Assembly: GCA_964633145.1 (NCBI GenBank)
Contig: CAZWFE010000001.1
Coordinates: 91,653-155,652, forward strand
Direction: 5' to 3'
Origin: CAJXSD01 sp964633145
GTDB lineage: Bacteria; Pseudomonadota; Alphaproteobacteria; Rhodobacterales; Rhodobacteraceae
DNA: 64,000 nt
Shown: in pieces, positions 36,131-45,456 of the stretch
Layout: each line of letters begins with the position of its first letter
How positions within the stretch are numbered: position 1 is the stretch's first letter
Notes under the pieces: model-generated
Database searches by the model: none
What the model saw: the letters and a program-made list of their open reading frames with translations, nothing else
Told to the model about the DNA's origin: nothing
Program-made: the position numbers and the translations under genes

Positions 36131-36634
36131 ATGAAAACGGCAATTTTAGCAGGTGGATGTTACTGGGGGATGGAGGGGCTGCTGCGCCGCATTCCCGGTG
36201 TTTTGGACACGCAAGTCGGATTTACCGGCGGTCATGTGGAAAACCCATCCTATGAACAGGTCTGCACCAAAACCACAGGACATGCCGAGGCGATAAAAAT
36301 CACCTATGATCCTGAACAGGTCAGCTATCGCCGGTTGCTGGAATTGTTTTTCCAAATCCACGATCCGACGACTGTGAACCGTCAGGGCAATGACATTGGC
36401 GATAGTTATCGGTCTGAAATATTCTATACCGATGATGATCAGCGTTTGGTCGCTGAACAAACCATTCGCGATGTCGATGCCTCGGGCATTTGGCCGGGCA
36501 AAGTGGTGACCAAGTTGACGCCAGCGGCCCCGTTTTGGGATGCCCCTGAATCGCATCAGGATTATTTGGAAAAAAATCCCAACGGATATACCTGCCATTT
36601 CCCGCGGCCTGATTGGGTCTTGCCAAACAGCTGA
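36131..36634 (+). CDS. msrA: Peptide-methionine (S)-S-oxide reductase
   Basis: 167 aa. It reduces methionine-S-sulfoxide. The active site is GCYWG (Cys10) in place of the commoner GCFWG, followed by VGFTGGHVENPSYEQVCTKTTGHAEAI. Co-transcribed with msrB (no intergenic base), so both stereoisomers are handled by one operon. Confidence 0.95.
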   Translation: MKTAILAGGCYWGMEGLLRRIPGVLDTQVGFTGGHVENPSYEQVCTKTTGHAEAIKITYDPEQVSYRRLLELFFQIHDPTTVNRQGNDIGDSYRSEIFYTDDDQRLVAEQTIRDVDASGIWPGKVVTKLTPAAPFWDAPESHQDYLEKNPNGYTCHFPRPDWVLPNS

Positions 36635-36678
36635 AATCAGCACAAAACGATCTTGTATAATGCAAGAATCGAAACGGG

Positions 36679-37605
36679 ATGGACCCGCTTAAGGGCATAG
36701 CGTTAAAAGTATTGGCGGTGATTGGTTTTATTATCATGTCATCGCTGATCAAACATGCCTCGGCTACGGTGCCGCCGGGGGAATTGGTGTTTTTCCGGTC
36801 GTTTTTCGCAATCCCTGTTATTTTTATTTGGATGTATCTGCGCAATGATTTGGCCCAAGGGGTCACAGTTGTGTCGCGCAAGGCGCATTTTTGGCGCGGT
36901 GTGATTGGAACAACGGCGATGGTGTGTTTTTTCACAGGTCTGGGGTTGTTGCCCCTGCCCGAGGCAACCGCACTGAGCTATGCCATGCCATTGATGACGG
37001 TCGTGTTTGCGGCCGTATTACTGCATGAACCCGTTGGTATTTATCGGTATTCTGCGGTTTTGTTGGGGATTGTCGGTGTATTGATCGTTCTGGAACCGCG
37101 GCTAAGTTTGGATGCCGCACCAGATGCAGATTTGAAATCAACACTGGGGGCCGTGATCATTTTGTTTGGTGCGGTTTGTGCTGCGCTGGTACAAATCCAC
37201 ATCCGTCAGATGGTCAAAACGGAACGCACCGCATCCATCGTATTTTATTTTTCACTGACATCGACGATTTTGTCGCTGTTTACCTTGCCCTTTGGCTGGG
37301 TCATGCCATCATGGGACCTGTTTGGTGTGTTGGTGATGGTTGGCGTGTTAGGGGGCGTGTCACAAATTTTACAAACGTCGTGCTATCGCTTTGCGCCGGC
37401 CTCTGTTGTGGCGCCATTTGATTATTTGTCGATGGTCTTTGCCATTGTGATCGGGTTCTACATCTTTGACGAGGTGCCGACATCTCAGGTCTTGTTCGGG
37501 GCGGCCCTGATTGTGATTGCGGGCATTGTGATTATCTTGCGCGAAGCACATTTGGGATTGGCGCGCGAAAAGTCACGCAAAGTGCGCAGCCCTTTGGGCG
37601 ATTGA
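36679..37605 (+). CDS. DMT-superfamily (EamA) permease
   Basis: 308 aa, ten membrane helices in two EamA repeats (about 8-140 and 150-290). It resembles the S-adenosylmethionine/amino-acid-metabolite exporter group (VPPGELVFFRSFFAIPV; LPLPEATALSYAMPLM). Substrate unknown. It lies 44 bp after msrA in the same direction and ends 4 bp before the convergent oxidoreductase gene. Confidence 0.85.
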   Translation: MDPLKGIALKVLAVIGFIIMSSLIKHASATVPPGELVFFRSFFAIPVIFIWMYLRNDLAQGVTVVSRKAHFWRGVIGTTAMVCFFTGLGLLPLPEATALSYAMPLMTVVFAAVLLHEPVGIYRYSAVLLGIVGVLIVLEPRLSLDAAPDADLKSTLGAVIILFGAVCAALVQIHIRQMVKTERTASIVFYFSLTSTILSLFTLPFGWVMPSWDLFGVLVMVGVLGGVSQILQTSCYRFAPASVVAPFDYLSMVFAIVIGFYIFDEVPTSQVLFGAALIVIAGIVIILREAHLGLAREKSRKVRSPLGD

Positions 37606-37609
37606 TCCC

Positions 37610-38932
37610 CTATCCTTCGATCCAAGGCATGATGCGGTATATGGGCGCCAGCAGCCACCGCCGATGGCGTCCCAGCGGATAGCGTTTGGGTGCGCGCGCA
37701 AATGCGGTTGGATAGGCGCGATCGGTCGATCCCGTGGCGATCAAATCGGCCAAAATGGCCCCCGCATAGCTGCCCATCGCAACCCCATTGCCGTGGTATC
37801 CAAACCCCGCATAGCCCCCCGGATACCCCGGAATTTCCCCGACAAAGGGGGCAAGGTTGCGGTTCATGGCCACCAGACCTGACCAGTAATGATCAATGGC
37901 CACGTCGTGCCAATTGGGAAACAGTCTGCGGAAATTGCGGGTGATTGTGGTTTTTATGACCGCCTCGGATGCGGGCGTGTATTGCAGGCCACCGCGCATG
38001 CCGAATAAAAAACGCCCATTGGGTAAGCGGCGGAAATAATGTAATAAAAACCGTGTATCATAGGCCATTTGATCGCTAAACCAACCTTGTTTCTGCTGGC
38101 GTTCTGGGGATATTGGTTCGGTCACGATGACCGAGGATTGCACCGGCAAAAACCGTGATGTCATCCATGGGAACATGGTTTCGGATGTATAGCCGTTGGT
38201 GGCGATTACGAATTTTGATGCTGTGATGCTGCCCTGTGGTGTAGTCAGTTGGTATCCCCGCGCCGTTGGGGTGATGGCCTGTACAGGGCTGTTGGCAAAA
38301 CAGGTCAGGTTGGGCGTCTTGGCCAGCAGGCCCAGCAGATATTTACGCGGGTTCAGGCCAAATCCAATCGGCGTTGTGATGCCTCCGAAAAAATGCCCTT
38401 GCATGCCCAGGGATGTCAGATCATCGCGGCTGTGCAGTGTTGGGGTCACGTTGTAATCGGCTGCAATTTCATCGTGGATCTGTGTCAGATGTCGGGCCGC
38501 ACGCGGGGAATGGGCCAGCAGAGTTTCACCGTTTGAATGACGGTCTATGTCGATGTTTAGGGCAGTGGTCAGATTGTCGACATAGGCGACAGCGCTGTGT
38601 TCTGCATCGCGGTAAAGGCGTTGCTGGTCCGCGCCATAGGACCTGATCAGCGCCGCATTCGAAATTTTTCCGCCTCCCAGACAGCAAAAACCACCATTGC
38701 GCCCCGACGCGCCAAAGGCGGGGGATTGGGCGTCTAGGACGACGACGTTGGCCCCTGCTTGGGATAGGTGATGCGCGGCGTTCAGCCCTGTAAACCCAGC
38801 GCCGATGATTGCAACATCGGCCTGATGTTGGCCGATCAGCTGTGGCTGGGTTGGGGACGCAACCGTTGTGGGCCAATAGCTGGTCGCGATTGGTTTTTGG
38901 CTATAGGCGTCTGGTTCATAAACATAAGTCAT
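37610..38932 (-). CDS. FAD-dependent amine oxidoreductase (DadA/PuuB-like)
   Basis: 440 aa. FAD-binding Rossmann motif ADVAIIGAGFTGLNAAHHLSQAGANVVVLDA (from about residue 38), ASGRNGGFCCLGGGK, and the C-terminal YAGFGYHGNGVAMGSYAG. The family oxidises amino acids or gamma-glutamyl-putrescine. With a polyamine-type transporter and putrescine-aminotransferase-like gene 5-10 kb away, a polyamine substrate is possible but not shown. Confidence 0.8.
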   Translation of the reverse strand: MTYVYEPDAYSQKPIATSYWPTTVASPTQPQLIGQHQADVAIIGAGFTGLNAAHHLSQAGANVVVLDAQSPAFGASGRNGGFCCLGGGKISNAALIRSYGADQQRLYRDAEHSAVAYVDNLTTALNIDIDRHSNGETLLAHSPRAARHLTQIHDEIAADYNVTPTLHSRDDLTSLGMQGHFFGGITTPIGFGLNPRKYLLGLLAKTPNLTCFANSPVQAITPTARGYQLTTPQGSITASKFVIATNGYTSETMFPWMTSRFLPVQSSVIVTEPISPERQQKQGWFSDQMAYDTRFLLHYFRRLPNGRFLFGMRGGLQYTPASEAVIKTTITRNFRRLFPNWHDVAIDHYWSGLVAMNRNLAPFVGEIPGYPGGYAGFGYHGNGVAMGSYAGAILADLIATGSTDRAYPTAFARAPKRYPLGRHRRWLLAPIYRIMPWIEG

Positions 38933-38996
38933 TGCGCACGGTTTTGTATTGGACCTTGGCTGTTGGGGGTAGCCCGGGGGGGCCGGGGGGCATTGG

Positions 38997-39018
38997 TCGG
39001 ATCGCGTATGCGATCCGA
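38997..39018. terminator. Hairpin between panB and oxidoreductase
   Basis: TCGGATCGC (38997-39005) and GCGATCCGA (39010-39018) pair perfectly around GTAT, 19 bp after the panB stop on the minus strand. No U run follows. Confidence 0.45.
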
Positions 39019-39036
39019 GGCCGTCAGGAATATATG

Positions 39037-39852
39037 TTATTTATTGCGATACACCTGCGCCTCTGTCGGGAAGCTGCGGGTTTTGACGTCGTTTGCATAG
39101 TTAGACACAGCAGTTTCGATCCCCTCAAGCAGGTTGCCATAGGTTTTCACGAATTTCGGCGGGTTCGGGTTCAGTCCCAGCATATCCTCAAGCACCAAGA
39201 TTTGGCCGTCGCACTCTGCCGATGCGCCGATGCCAATCGTTGGGATATCCAGCGATTTGCTGATTTTCGCGGCCAGCGGTTCGACCATGCCCTCAAGTAC
39301 GATGGAAAACGCGCCTGCGTCTTGCACGGCCTGAGCATCCGCTTCGTGCAGAGGCCAGCCGTCTTGGTCGCGGCCTTGGGTTTTGAAACCGCCCATGGTG
39401 TTGGTCGATTGTGGGGTCAGTCCGATGTGGCCCATCACGGGGATCCCGCGTTCGACCAAGAAATGGATCGTTTCTGCCATGCGCGCGCCGCCTTCTAGTT
39501 TGACTGCGCCGCAGTTGGTTTCCTTCATAATGCGTACGGCATTGCGGAACGCGATTTGTGGGCTTTCTTCGTAGGTGCCAAAGGGCATATCAACCACGAT
39601 CAGCGCGCGTTGGGTGCCGCGCACGACCGCGCGACCGTGCATGATCATCAAATCTAGCGGCACGGGCACGGTGCTGTCCATACCGTGCATGACCATGCCC
39701 AGACTGTCACCCACAAGGATAAAATCGGCATAACGATCCACGATCGCGGCCGTATGCGCGTGATAGGATGTCAACGACACAATCGGATCGCCGCCTTTGC
39801 GGGCAGTGATTTGGGGGGCCGTAATGCGGCGAATGGGGGTTTGGGTGCTCAT
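39037..39852 (-). CDS. panB: 3-methyl-2-oxobutanoate hydroxymethyltransferase
   Basis: 271 aa. It makes ketopantoate from 2-oxoisovalerate. Motifs: LTSYHAHTAAIVDRYADFILVGDSLGMVMHG, DMPFGTYEES, VKLEGG and VMGHIGLTPQS. AAAGGACACTGC precedes the ATG; ten further open codons upstream belong to panC overlap. ATGA overlap with panC. Confidence 0.96.
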   Translation of the reverse strand: MSTQTPIRRITAPQITARKGGDPIVSLTSYHAHTAAIVDRYADFILVGDSLGMVMHGMDSTVPVPLDLMIMHGRAVVRGTQRALIVVDMPFGTYEESPQIAFRNAVRIMKETNCGAVKLEGGARMAETIHFLVERGIPVMGHIGLTPQSTNTMGGFKTQGRDQDGWPLHEADAQAVQDAGAFSIVLEGMVEPLAAKISKSLDIPTIGIGASAECDGQILVLEDMLGLNPNPPKFVKTYGNLLEGIETAVSNYANDVKTRSFPTEAQVYRNK

Positions 39853-40706
39853 GCAGTGTCCTTTCGGGTTGGGATGACACATTGATCAATCAATAACACA
39901 GGGGCAAAGGTGACAGCCAGCAAAACGACGATATCCCGTTGCGGCACACCTGTGATGGGGTCCAACGTTGCAGCATCACGGATATCGACCGTATCCACCT
40001 GTGCCAAGGGTTCCGCGGCGATAAAGTCGCGGATGGCGGTTTCCATCACCGCCACATCTGCGCCCTGCGCCACCATATCCCGCGCCAGATCAAAGCTGCG
40101 GGCCAGAATGGGGGCGGCCGCGCGGGCATCAGGCGATAGGCGGGCGTTGCGTGATGACATGGCCAGCCCATCAGCTTCGCGCACAGTTTCAATTCCGCGG
40201 ACTGTAATGGGGATATCCAGATCACGGACCATGGTGCGGATCACGGCCAGTTGTTGGTAATCCTTTTGCCCGAAATAGGCGCGGTCGGGTTGAAACAGGT
40301 TGAACAGTTTGGTCACAACGGTTGCGACCCCGCGAAAATGCCCCGGACGCAGTTCGCCCATTAATTTGTTCGCTAAATCAGTGGTTTCCACGATTGTTTG
40401 CGCCTCGGGATGATACATAATATCGGGGGTTGGGGTAAATACCACCCGCACGCCCGCGTCACGCAGCATCGATAAATCGCGATCCATATTCCGTGGATAG
40501 TTTTCCAAATCCTCGGCTGATCCAAACTGGGTGGGGTTCACAAAAATTGACGCTACCACATGGTCGCATTCCGCTGCCGCCGCATGAACCAAGGCCATAT
40601 GACCATCGTGCAAATACCCCATTGTTGGCACCAATCCGATGGTGCCCGTGCTGCGCAGGTCAGCAAGAGCGGACCGCAGGTCCTCTTTGGTTTCACAAAT
40701 ACACAC
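39849..40706 (-). CDS. panC: Pantothenate synthetase
   Basis: 285 aa. It ligates pantoate and beta-alanine with ATP. Motifs: GLVPTMGYLHDGHMALV (HIGH-type), FVNPTQFG, FGQKDYQQLAVIRTMVRDL and SSRNARLS. The start is GTG with GGGGGA about 5 nt upstream, giving the family length; an ATG 24 codons earlier gives an unusual extension. Coupled to panB by ATGA. Confidence 0.93.
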   Translation of the reverse strand: MCICETKEDLRSALADLRSTGTIGLVPTMGYLHDGHMALVHAAAAECDHVVASIFVNPTQFGSAEDLENYPRNMDRDLSMLRDAGVRVVFTPTPDIMYHPEAQTIVETTDLANKLMGELRPGHFRGVATVVTKLFNLFQPDRAYFGQKDYQQLAVIRTMVRDLDIPITVRGIETVREADGLAMSSRNARLSPDARAAAPILARSFDLARDMVAQGADVAVMETAIRDFIAAEPLAQVDTVDIRDAATLDPITGVPQRDIVVLLAVTFAPVLLIDQCVIPTRKDTA

Positions 40707-40799
40707 CGGATCCCCCAATGAAATGCTGCATTGGCAAAGTATATGCTGCGCCGCAGGACGTTTCAACGAAAGTTTCATTCGATTGGGGAACGGATTGGC

Positions 40800-41450
40800 C
40801 TAGGGTTGGCTAAGCCTGTGGATGCTCATGGAAATATGGGCGCGGCGGATCAGGGCGGCGGCCGTGGTATCGCCTGCGGCAATCGCATTGGCAATTTCAT
40901 CAATTTCGCGGGCGAAAATGTCGATTTCTTGGACCAAGTCCAGCTTGGAAATGGATTTTAACCAGATCCGTGCCGTGCGATAATACAGCCGTTCTGACAT
41001 GTCGCGCAGTGGCTGGTTTTCGGACAGCGACAGGCCGAAATCGAAAAAATCCATATTTAGCTGGGCAAATGTGCGGGCATCGGGGGTTTGGCGCAGATCA
41101 TTGGCGCGCGATTGGAACTTGGCAACCTCGGTTCGGGTTGTGTGTGTAATCGGCGCGGGCGATAGGGTGCCCACCAACTGCGCCAATTCCATGCGCAATT
41201 CATAGACGTGGCGCATTTCGGCGATATCAACATCCGTGACCAATGTACCAACGCCGTGCTGGGATTGGACCAACCCCTCATCCTCAAGCCGGGCTAAGAC
41301 GCGCCGCAGGGGCGTGCGGGACATGCCGAATTCAGCGGCCAGCGATTCTTCGGACAGGCGCGAATTGGGTGGATAATCCAATAAACAAATGCGCGAGCGC
41401 AGCGTGTGATACACCGTTTGGTTACGAAAGGCTGCGGTGTCGTGGGTCAT
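40800..41450 (-). CDS. GntR-family regulator (FCD domain)
   Basis: 216 aa. Winged HTH (about 10-75: RLSEESLAAEFGMSRTPLRRVLARLEDEGLV) and an all-helical FCD ligand domain (about 80-205), whose metal-binding Asp/His are partly visible (DFFDFGLSL rather than the usual NxxFH, so metal binding is uncertain). It lies 5 bp after the M20 deacetylase gene in the same operon. TTGTATACAA in the divergent promoter 2.4 kb upstream is a typical FCD-GntR operator, so this is its likely target. Confidence 0.88.
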   Translation of the reverse strand: MTHDTAAFRNQTVYHTLRSRICLLDYPPNSRLSEESLAAEFGMSRTPLRRVLARLEDEGLVQSQHGVGTLVTDVDIAEMRHVYELRMELAQLVGTLSPAPITHTTRTEVAKFQSRANDLRQTPDARTFAQLNMDFFDFGLSLSENQPLRDMSERLYYRTARIWLKSISKLDLVQEIDIFAREIDEIANAIAAGDTTAAALIRRAHISMSIHRLSQP

Positions 41451-41455
41451 ACCGT

Positions 41456-42628
41456 TTACGGGGCCGTTTTTTGCGCCATTTTCTGACCCAAGCCACGCAG
41501 CATGTCCAAACAGCTGTCCATCTGGTCCAGTGCCACATATTCATCGGCCTTGTGGGCCTGTGCAATGCTGCCGGGGCCGCAGACGATGGCTGACATGCCA
41601 ATTCCTTGGAATATTCCTGCCTCGGTGCCAAAGGGGACAACATCTGCCCCATTGGCCCCTGTCAGTTCCATCACCAAATCTTTGACCGCGTTTTCGTCCA
41701 TGGGCTCCAATCCCTCGACCTCTCCGATCACTTGGGTATCGATGTCTGCATCGGGGTGAACCGCGCGCATGGCGGGCAGCAGGGTGTTTTCGACATAGGC
41801 GTTGATTTCATCCTTCATATAGGTGAAATCTGATTGCTGGACGGGGCGGAATTCCCAATCAACGTGGGCTTTGGACACGATCACGTTATGCGCAACACCG
41901 CCGTGAATGCCGCCGATGTTCATGGTGGTCCATGGGGGTTCAAACCGACTGCCCGCGGGCGTGCGGGTTTTCATTTCCTCGCGCAGCTGCATCAGGCGCG
42001 TGACAAAGCGCACAGCATATTCAGCGGCGTTAACACCAAGGTCGGGCGACGACCCGTGGCCAGGCAGTCCGTGGAATGTTGTTGTGTATTCGCAGCAGCC
42101 CTTGTGCCCCTCGATGATGCGCATTTCGGTGGGCTCACCGATCACGGCCATCGCGGGTTTATAGCCGCGTTTGACCAATTCGGGGACCATGGCTTGGGCA
42201 CCCAAGCAGCCTGTTTCTTCGTCATGGGTGAATGAAAAATGGATGGGGCGTTTCAAATCCAGCGATGCATAATAGGGGGCCATGGCCAAGGTCGCGGCGA
42301 TGAAACCCTTCATATCGCAGGCACCGCGCCCGTATAGGCGCCCGTCGCGTTCGTCCATGATGAACGGGTCACTGGTCCAATCTTGATCGGTCACAGGAAC
42401 CACATCACTGTGACCTGATAATACCAAACCGCCGTCACGATCGGGGCCAAGGGTGGCAAACAGGTTTGCCTTGCGCCCCGTTTCATCGTGGAACACATCC
42501 ACACGCGCGCCCAGTGTTTCCAAAATGCCCGCCATGTGGTGGATCATATCCAGATTGCTATCGGTTGATACCGTGGGAAAGGCGATCAAATCGCCCAAAA
42601 TGGCGCGTGCGGATGCTAGGTCGGTCAT
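41456..42628 (-). CDS. M20 deacetylase (ArgE family), ectoine operon
   Basis: 390 aa. Zinc ligands are in LVLSGHSDVVP, RGACDMKGF and THDEETGCLGA; the dimer domain is central (about 180-290). By family it is an N-acetylornithine deacetylase. Because it overlaps the ectoine hydrolase by ATGA, an inferred substrate is N-alpha-acetyl-2,4-diaminobutyrate, a close chemical analogue normally handled by the unrelated DoeB. argE annotation alone cannot decide. Confidence 0.85.
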   Translation of the reverse strand: MTDLASARAILGDLIAFPTVSTDSNLDMIHHMAGILETLGARVDVFHDETGRKANLFATLGPDRDGGLVLSGHSDVVPVTDQDWTSDPFIMDERDGRLYGRGACDMKGFIAATLAMAPYYASLDLKRPIHFSFTHDEETGCLGAQAMVPELVKRGYKPAMAVIGEPTEMRIIEGHKGCCEYTTTFHGLPGHGSSPDLGVNAAEYAVRFVTRLMQLREEMKTRTPAGSRFEPPWTTMNIGGIHGGVAHNVIVSKAHVDWEFRPVQQSDFTYMKDEINAYVENTLLPAMRAVHPDADIDTQVIGEVEGLEPMDENAVKDLVMELTGANGADVVPFGTEAGIFQGIGMSAIVCGPGSIAQAHKADEYVALDQMDSCLDMLRGLGQKMAQKTAP

Positions 42629-43806
42629 GGTTTTACGAACATCTTTCTGGGTTGGTTGCACAGTGTTTCAGCTGCGCCATTTTCCCGAATAACGATGGAT
42701 TCGGTGATTTCCAATCCCCAATCATCCATCCACAAACCGGGCATGAAGTGGAATGTCATCCCGGGTTGCAAAATGGTTTGATCTTCGGACCGCAATGATA
42801 CGGTGCGTTCGCCCCAATCTGGGGGATAGCTGATGCCGATGGGGTAACCACAGCGCGCGCCGCGTTCGATGCCTGCGCGTTCCAGCGGTTCGGCCAATGC
42901 GTTCGCGATGTCACAGGCACGGTTGCCCGCGCGGGCTTTGTCCAATCCGGCCTCTAGCCCTTCGATCAGGGCCGCCTCGGCGCGTTTCAATTCGTCTGTG
43001 GGCGTGCCCAAGAAAATTGTGCGGCTGAGCGGTGCGTGATAGCGGCGATAACAGCCTGAGATTTCGAAAAATGTCGCCTCGCCCGTGGCGAATTGGCGGC
43101 CGTCCCATGTCAGGTGGGGCGCGGCAGCGTCTGATCCTGATGGCAACAGCGGTACAATGGCGGGATAATCCCCCCATGCCCCATCAACCCCGCGGATGGC
43201 GTCGCCGAATACCTTGGCCACGATTTCATTCTTGGGAATGCCGGGTTCGACGCGTTCGACCAAGCCGTTGATAATTTTGTCAGAAATGGCCGCCGCTTTG
43301 CGCATAAATGCCAATTCTTCGTCAGATTTGATGCCACGTTGCCAGTTGACCAGCGCGGTTGCATCGACAAATTCGATATCGGGCATTTCGCTGCGCAATG
43401 TGTCAAACGCCTTGGCCGAGAAATAGTAGTTGTCCATTTCCACGCCCACACGCCCCTTGACGCCGAAATCGCGCAAGCGCTGGGCCAAATCCTGCATCGG
43501 GTGGCGTTCGGTGGATTGCACATAGTTGTCGGCGTAACCAATGACGCGATCATTGCCCATCCAAACGGTCCGCACGGCGCCATTGGCATCCTGACGACGA
43601 CCCCACCAAACGGGATCTTGGTCGGCGAACATAATGACGCCCTGATGCACATAGAACGACCAGCCATCATAGGCGGTCAGCCATGCCATGTTGGATGGAT
43701 CAGTTACGAACAGCGTGTCGATGCCTTTGTCCGCCATGGCGGCGCGGGTTTTGGCCAGTCGGCGTTGGTATTCACTGTCGGAAAATGGAATGTCTTTTTG
43801 AATCAT
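42625..43806 (-). CDS. doeA: Ectoine hydrolase (DoeA/EutD, M24 family)
   Basis: 393 aa. It opens the ectoine ring to N-acetyl-2,4-diaminobutyrate. Diagnostic stretches: VTDPSNMAWLTAYDGWSFYVHQ, VQSTERHPM, VGVEMDNYYFSAKAFDTL, FVDATALVNWQR, APHLTWDGRQF and FHFMPGLWMDDWGLEITES. It is first of a doeA-M20-gntR operon and divergent from an aminotransferase. It indicates a marine lifestyle with ectoine as a nutrient. Other DoeBCD and Ueh/Teh genes are not in the window. Confidence 0.85.
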   Translation of the reverse strand: MIQKDIPFSDSEYQRRLAKTRAAMADKGIDTLFVTDPSNMAWLTAYDGWSFYVHQGVIMFADQDPVWWGRRQDANGAVRTVWMGNDRVIGYADNYVQSTERHPMQDLAQRLRDFGVKGRVGVEMDNYYFSAKAFDTLRSEMPDIEFVDATALVNWQRGIKSDEELAFMRKAAAISDKIINGLVERVEPGIPKNEIVAKVFGDAIRGVDGAWGDYPAIVPLLPSGSDAAAPHLTWDGRQFATGEATFFEISGCYRRYHAPLSRTIFLGTPTDELKRAEAALIEGLEAGLDKARAGNRACDIANALAEPLERAGIERGARCGYPIGISYPPDWGERTVSLRSEDQTILQPGMTFHFMPGLWMDDWGLEITESIVIRENGAAETLCNQPRKMFVKP

Positions 43807-43841
43807 GGTCAGGATCCTTGTTGTTTTTTATAGGTTATAAT

Positions 43842-43851
43842 TTGTATACAA
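43842..43851. promoter_or_regulatory. GntR-type operator 1 in divergent region
   Basis: TTGTATACAA, a perfect 10-bp palindrome of the FCD-GntR type, 36 bp upstream of doeA. It is followed by CTGTG, a context repeated 95 bp away beside GTGCACAACTGTG. Confidence 0.6.
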
Positions 43852-43926
43852 CTGTGCCAGTCTGATTCCGACGAACATGTGTCGCAATCCTTATATCGTT
43901 ACATTTTTATAAAGATTAAGGCTGGC

Positions 43927-43960
43927 TTGACCTAAGTGCACAACTGTGTTGTGTACATAT
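43927..43960 (+). promoter_or_regulatory. Promoter and second operator for aminotransferase
   Basis: TTGACC (43927-43932) is a good -35. Over the spacer and -10 lie CACAAC-TGT-GTTGTG (43940-43954) and TTGTGTACAT (43949-43958), which resembles the TTGTATACAA site. A repressor here would block the aminotransferase promoter. Confidence 0.5.
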
Positions 43961-43983
43961 TGAATTATCCAAAGGAGCCAGCG

Positions 43984-45351
43984 ATGAAAAACGATCTATT
44001 GGAGCAATGGGATCGCGAAAACTTTTTCCACCCTTCGACACATTTGGCCGAATTCGCGCGTGGCAATGTCCCGCAGCGTGTCGTGACCGGCGGCAAGGGC
44101 TGTTACATTGAGGACCGCGATGGCAATCGTTTGCTGGATGCCTTTGCCGGCCTGTATTGTGTCAACATCGGGTATGGCCAAACCGAAGTGGCCGAGGCAA
44201 TCGCCGCACAAGCCAGCGAGTTGGCGTATTACCATTCCTATGTCGGCCATGGGACCGAGGCATCAATCACCCTGTCGAAAATGATTTTGGATCGCGCCCC
44301 CGATCATATGAGCAAGGTGTATTTCGGCCTGTCCGGATCAGATGCCAACGAAACCAACATTAAACTGGTGTGGTATTACAACAATATCCTTGGTCGCCCC
44401 GAGAAAAAGAAAATCATCAGCCGTTGGCGCGGGTATCACGGATCGGGTCTGATGACAGGATCGTTGACAGGTTTGGAATTGTTCCACAAAAAATTCGACC
44501 TGCCCCTGACCCAAGTGATCCATACCGAGGCACCCTATTATTTCCGTCGCCCCGATTTGAACATGTCCGAGGCTGATTTTGTCGCCCATTGCGTGGCCGA
44601 GCTTGAGGCATTGATCGAACGCGAAGGCGCGGACACCATCGCCGCATTTATTGGTGAACCCGTTTTGGGAACCGGCGGTATTGTGCCTCCCCCCGCAGGA
44701 TATTGGGCAGCGATCCAGCCGATTTTGGAAAAACACGACATTTTGCTGATCGCGGATGAGGTCGTCACTGGCTTTGGCCGTTTGGGCACCATGTTCGGGT
44801 CCGAACACTATGGGTTGAAACCCGATCTGATCACCATTGCCAAGGGTCTGACATCTGCCTATGCGCCGCTGTCTGGGTCCATCGTGTCTGACAAAATGTG
44901 GAAAGTGTTGGAGCACGGCACCGACGAAAATGGCCCTATCGGCCACGGCTGGACATATTCGGCGCACCCCATTGGGGCCGCGGCGGGGGTTGCCAACCTG
45001 AAACTGATCGATGATCTGAAATTGGTGGAAAACGCCGGTACCGTTGGTAAATACCTAAACGACACCATGCGCGCCGCATTGGCCGATCATCCCAATGTCG
45101 GTGATGTCCGCGGCGAAGGTATGTTGTGCGCGGTTGAAATGGTATCAGACCGTGACACGCGCACATTCTTTGACCCATCGCAGAAAGTCGGCCCAAGCAT
45201 TGCCGCCAAGCTGCTGGATCAGGGAATCATCGCGCGGGCCATGCCGCAGGGCGATATTTTGGGCTATGCACCGCCATTCTGTTTGACGCATGCGCAGGCG
45301 GATGAAGTTGTCGAAAAAACGGTTGTGGCGATAAATGCCGCTTTAGCGTGA
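43984..45351 (+). CDS. Class III omega-aminotransferase (SpuC-like)
   Basis: 455 aa PLP enzyme. Motifs: LLDAFAGLYCVNIGYGQTEVAEA, SGSDANETNIKLVWYY, RWRGYHGSGLMTGS, the PLP Asp in LIADEVVTGFGRLG and Lys in TIAKGLTSAYAP. It resembles putrescine-pyruvate aminotransferase; 2,4-diaminobutyrate is another possible substrate given doeA next door. AAAGGAGCCAGCG precedes the ATG. Confidence 0.88.
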   Translation: MKNDLLEQWDRENFFHPSTHLAEFARGNVPQRVVTGGKGCYIEDRDGNRLLDAFAGLYCVNIGYGQTEVAEAIAAQASELAYYHSYVGHGTEASITLSKMILDRAPDHMSKVYFGLSGSDANETNIKLVWYYNNILGRPEKKKIISRWRGYHGSGLMTGSLTGLELFHKKFDLPLTQVIHTEAPYYFRRPDLNMSEADFVAHCVAELEALIEREGADTIAAFIGEPVLGTGGIVPPPAGYWAAIQPILEKHDILLIADEVVTGFGRLGTMFGSEHYGLKPDLITIAKGLTSAYAPLSGSIVSDKMWKVLEHGTDENGPIGHGWTYSAHPIGAAAGVANLKLIDDLKLVENAGTVGKYLNDTMRAALADHPNVGDVRGEGMLCAVEMVSDRDTRTFFDPSQKVGPSIAAKLLDQGIIARAMPQGDILGYAPPFCLTHAQADEVVEKTVVAINAALA

Positions 45352-45424
45352 ATTCGGACAACCCAATTTGCCTGAATTGCAAGGTCTAGGCCGCGCAGTT
45401 TGTTCAAATTGTGCGCAAAATAAA

Positions 45425-45456
45425 TGCAATGCGCCTTTTTATGGGGGCGTGTTGCA
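45425..45456 (+). terminator. Hairpin between aminotransferase and potA-like gene
   Basis: TGCAATGCGCC (45425-45435) can pair with GGCGTGTTGCA (45446-45456) with two G-U pairs; the loop contains TTTTT. A weak terminator candidate in a 198-bp gap. Confidence 0.4.
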
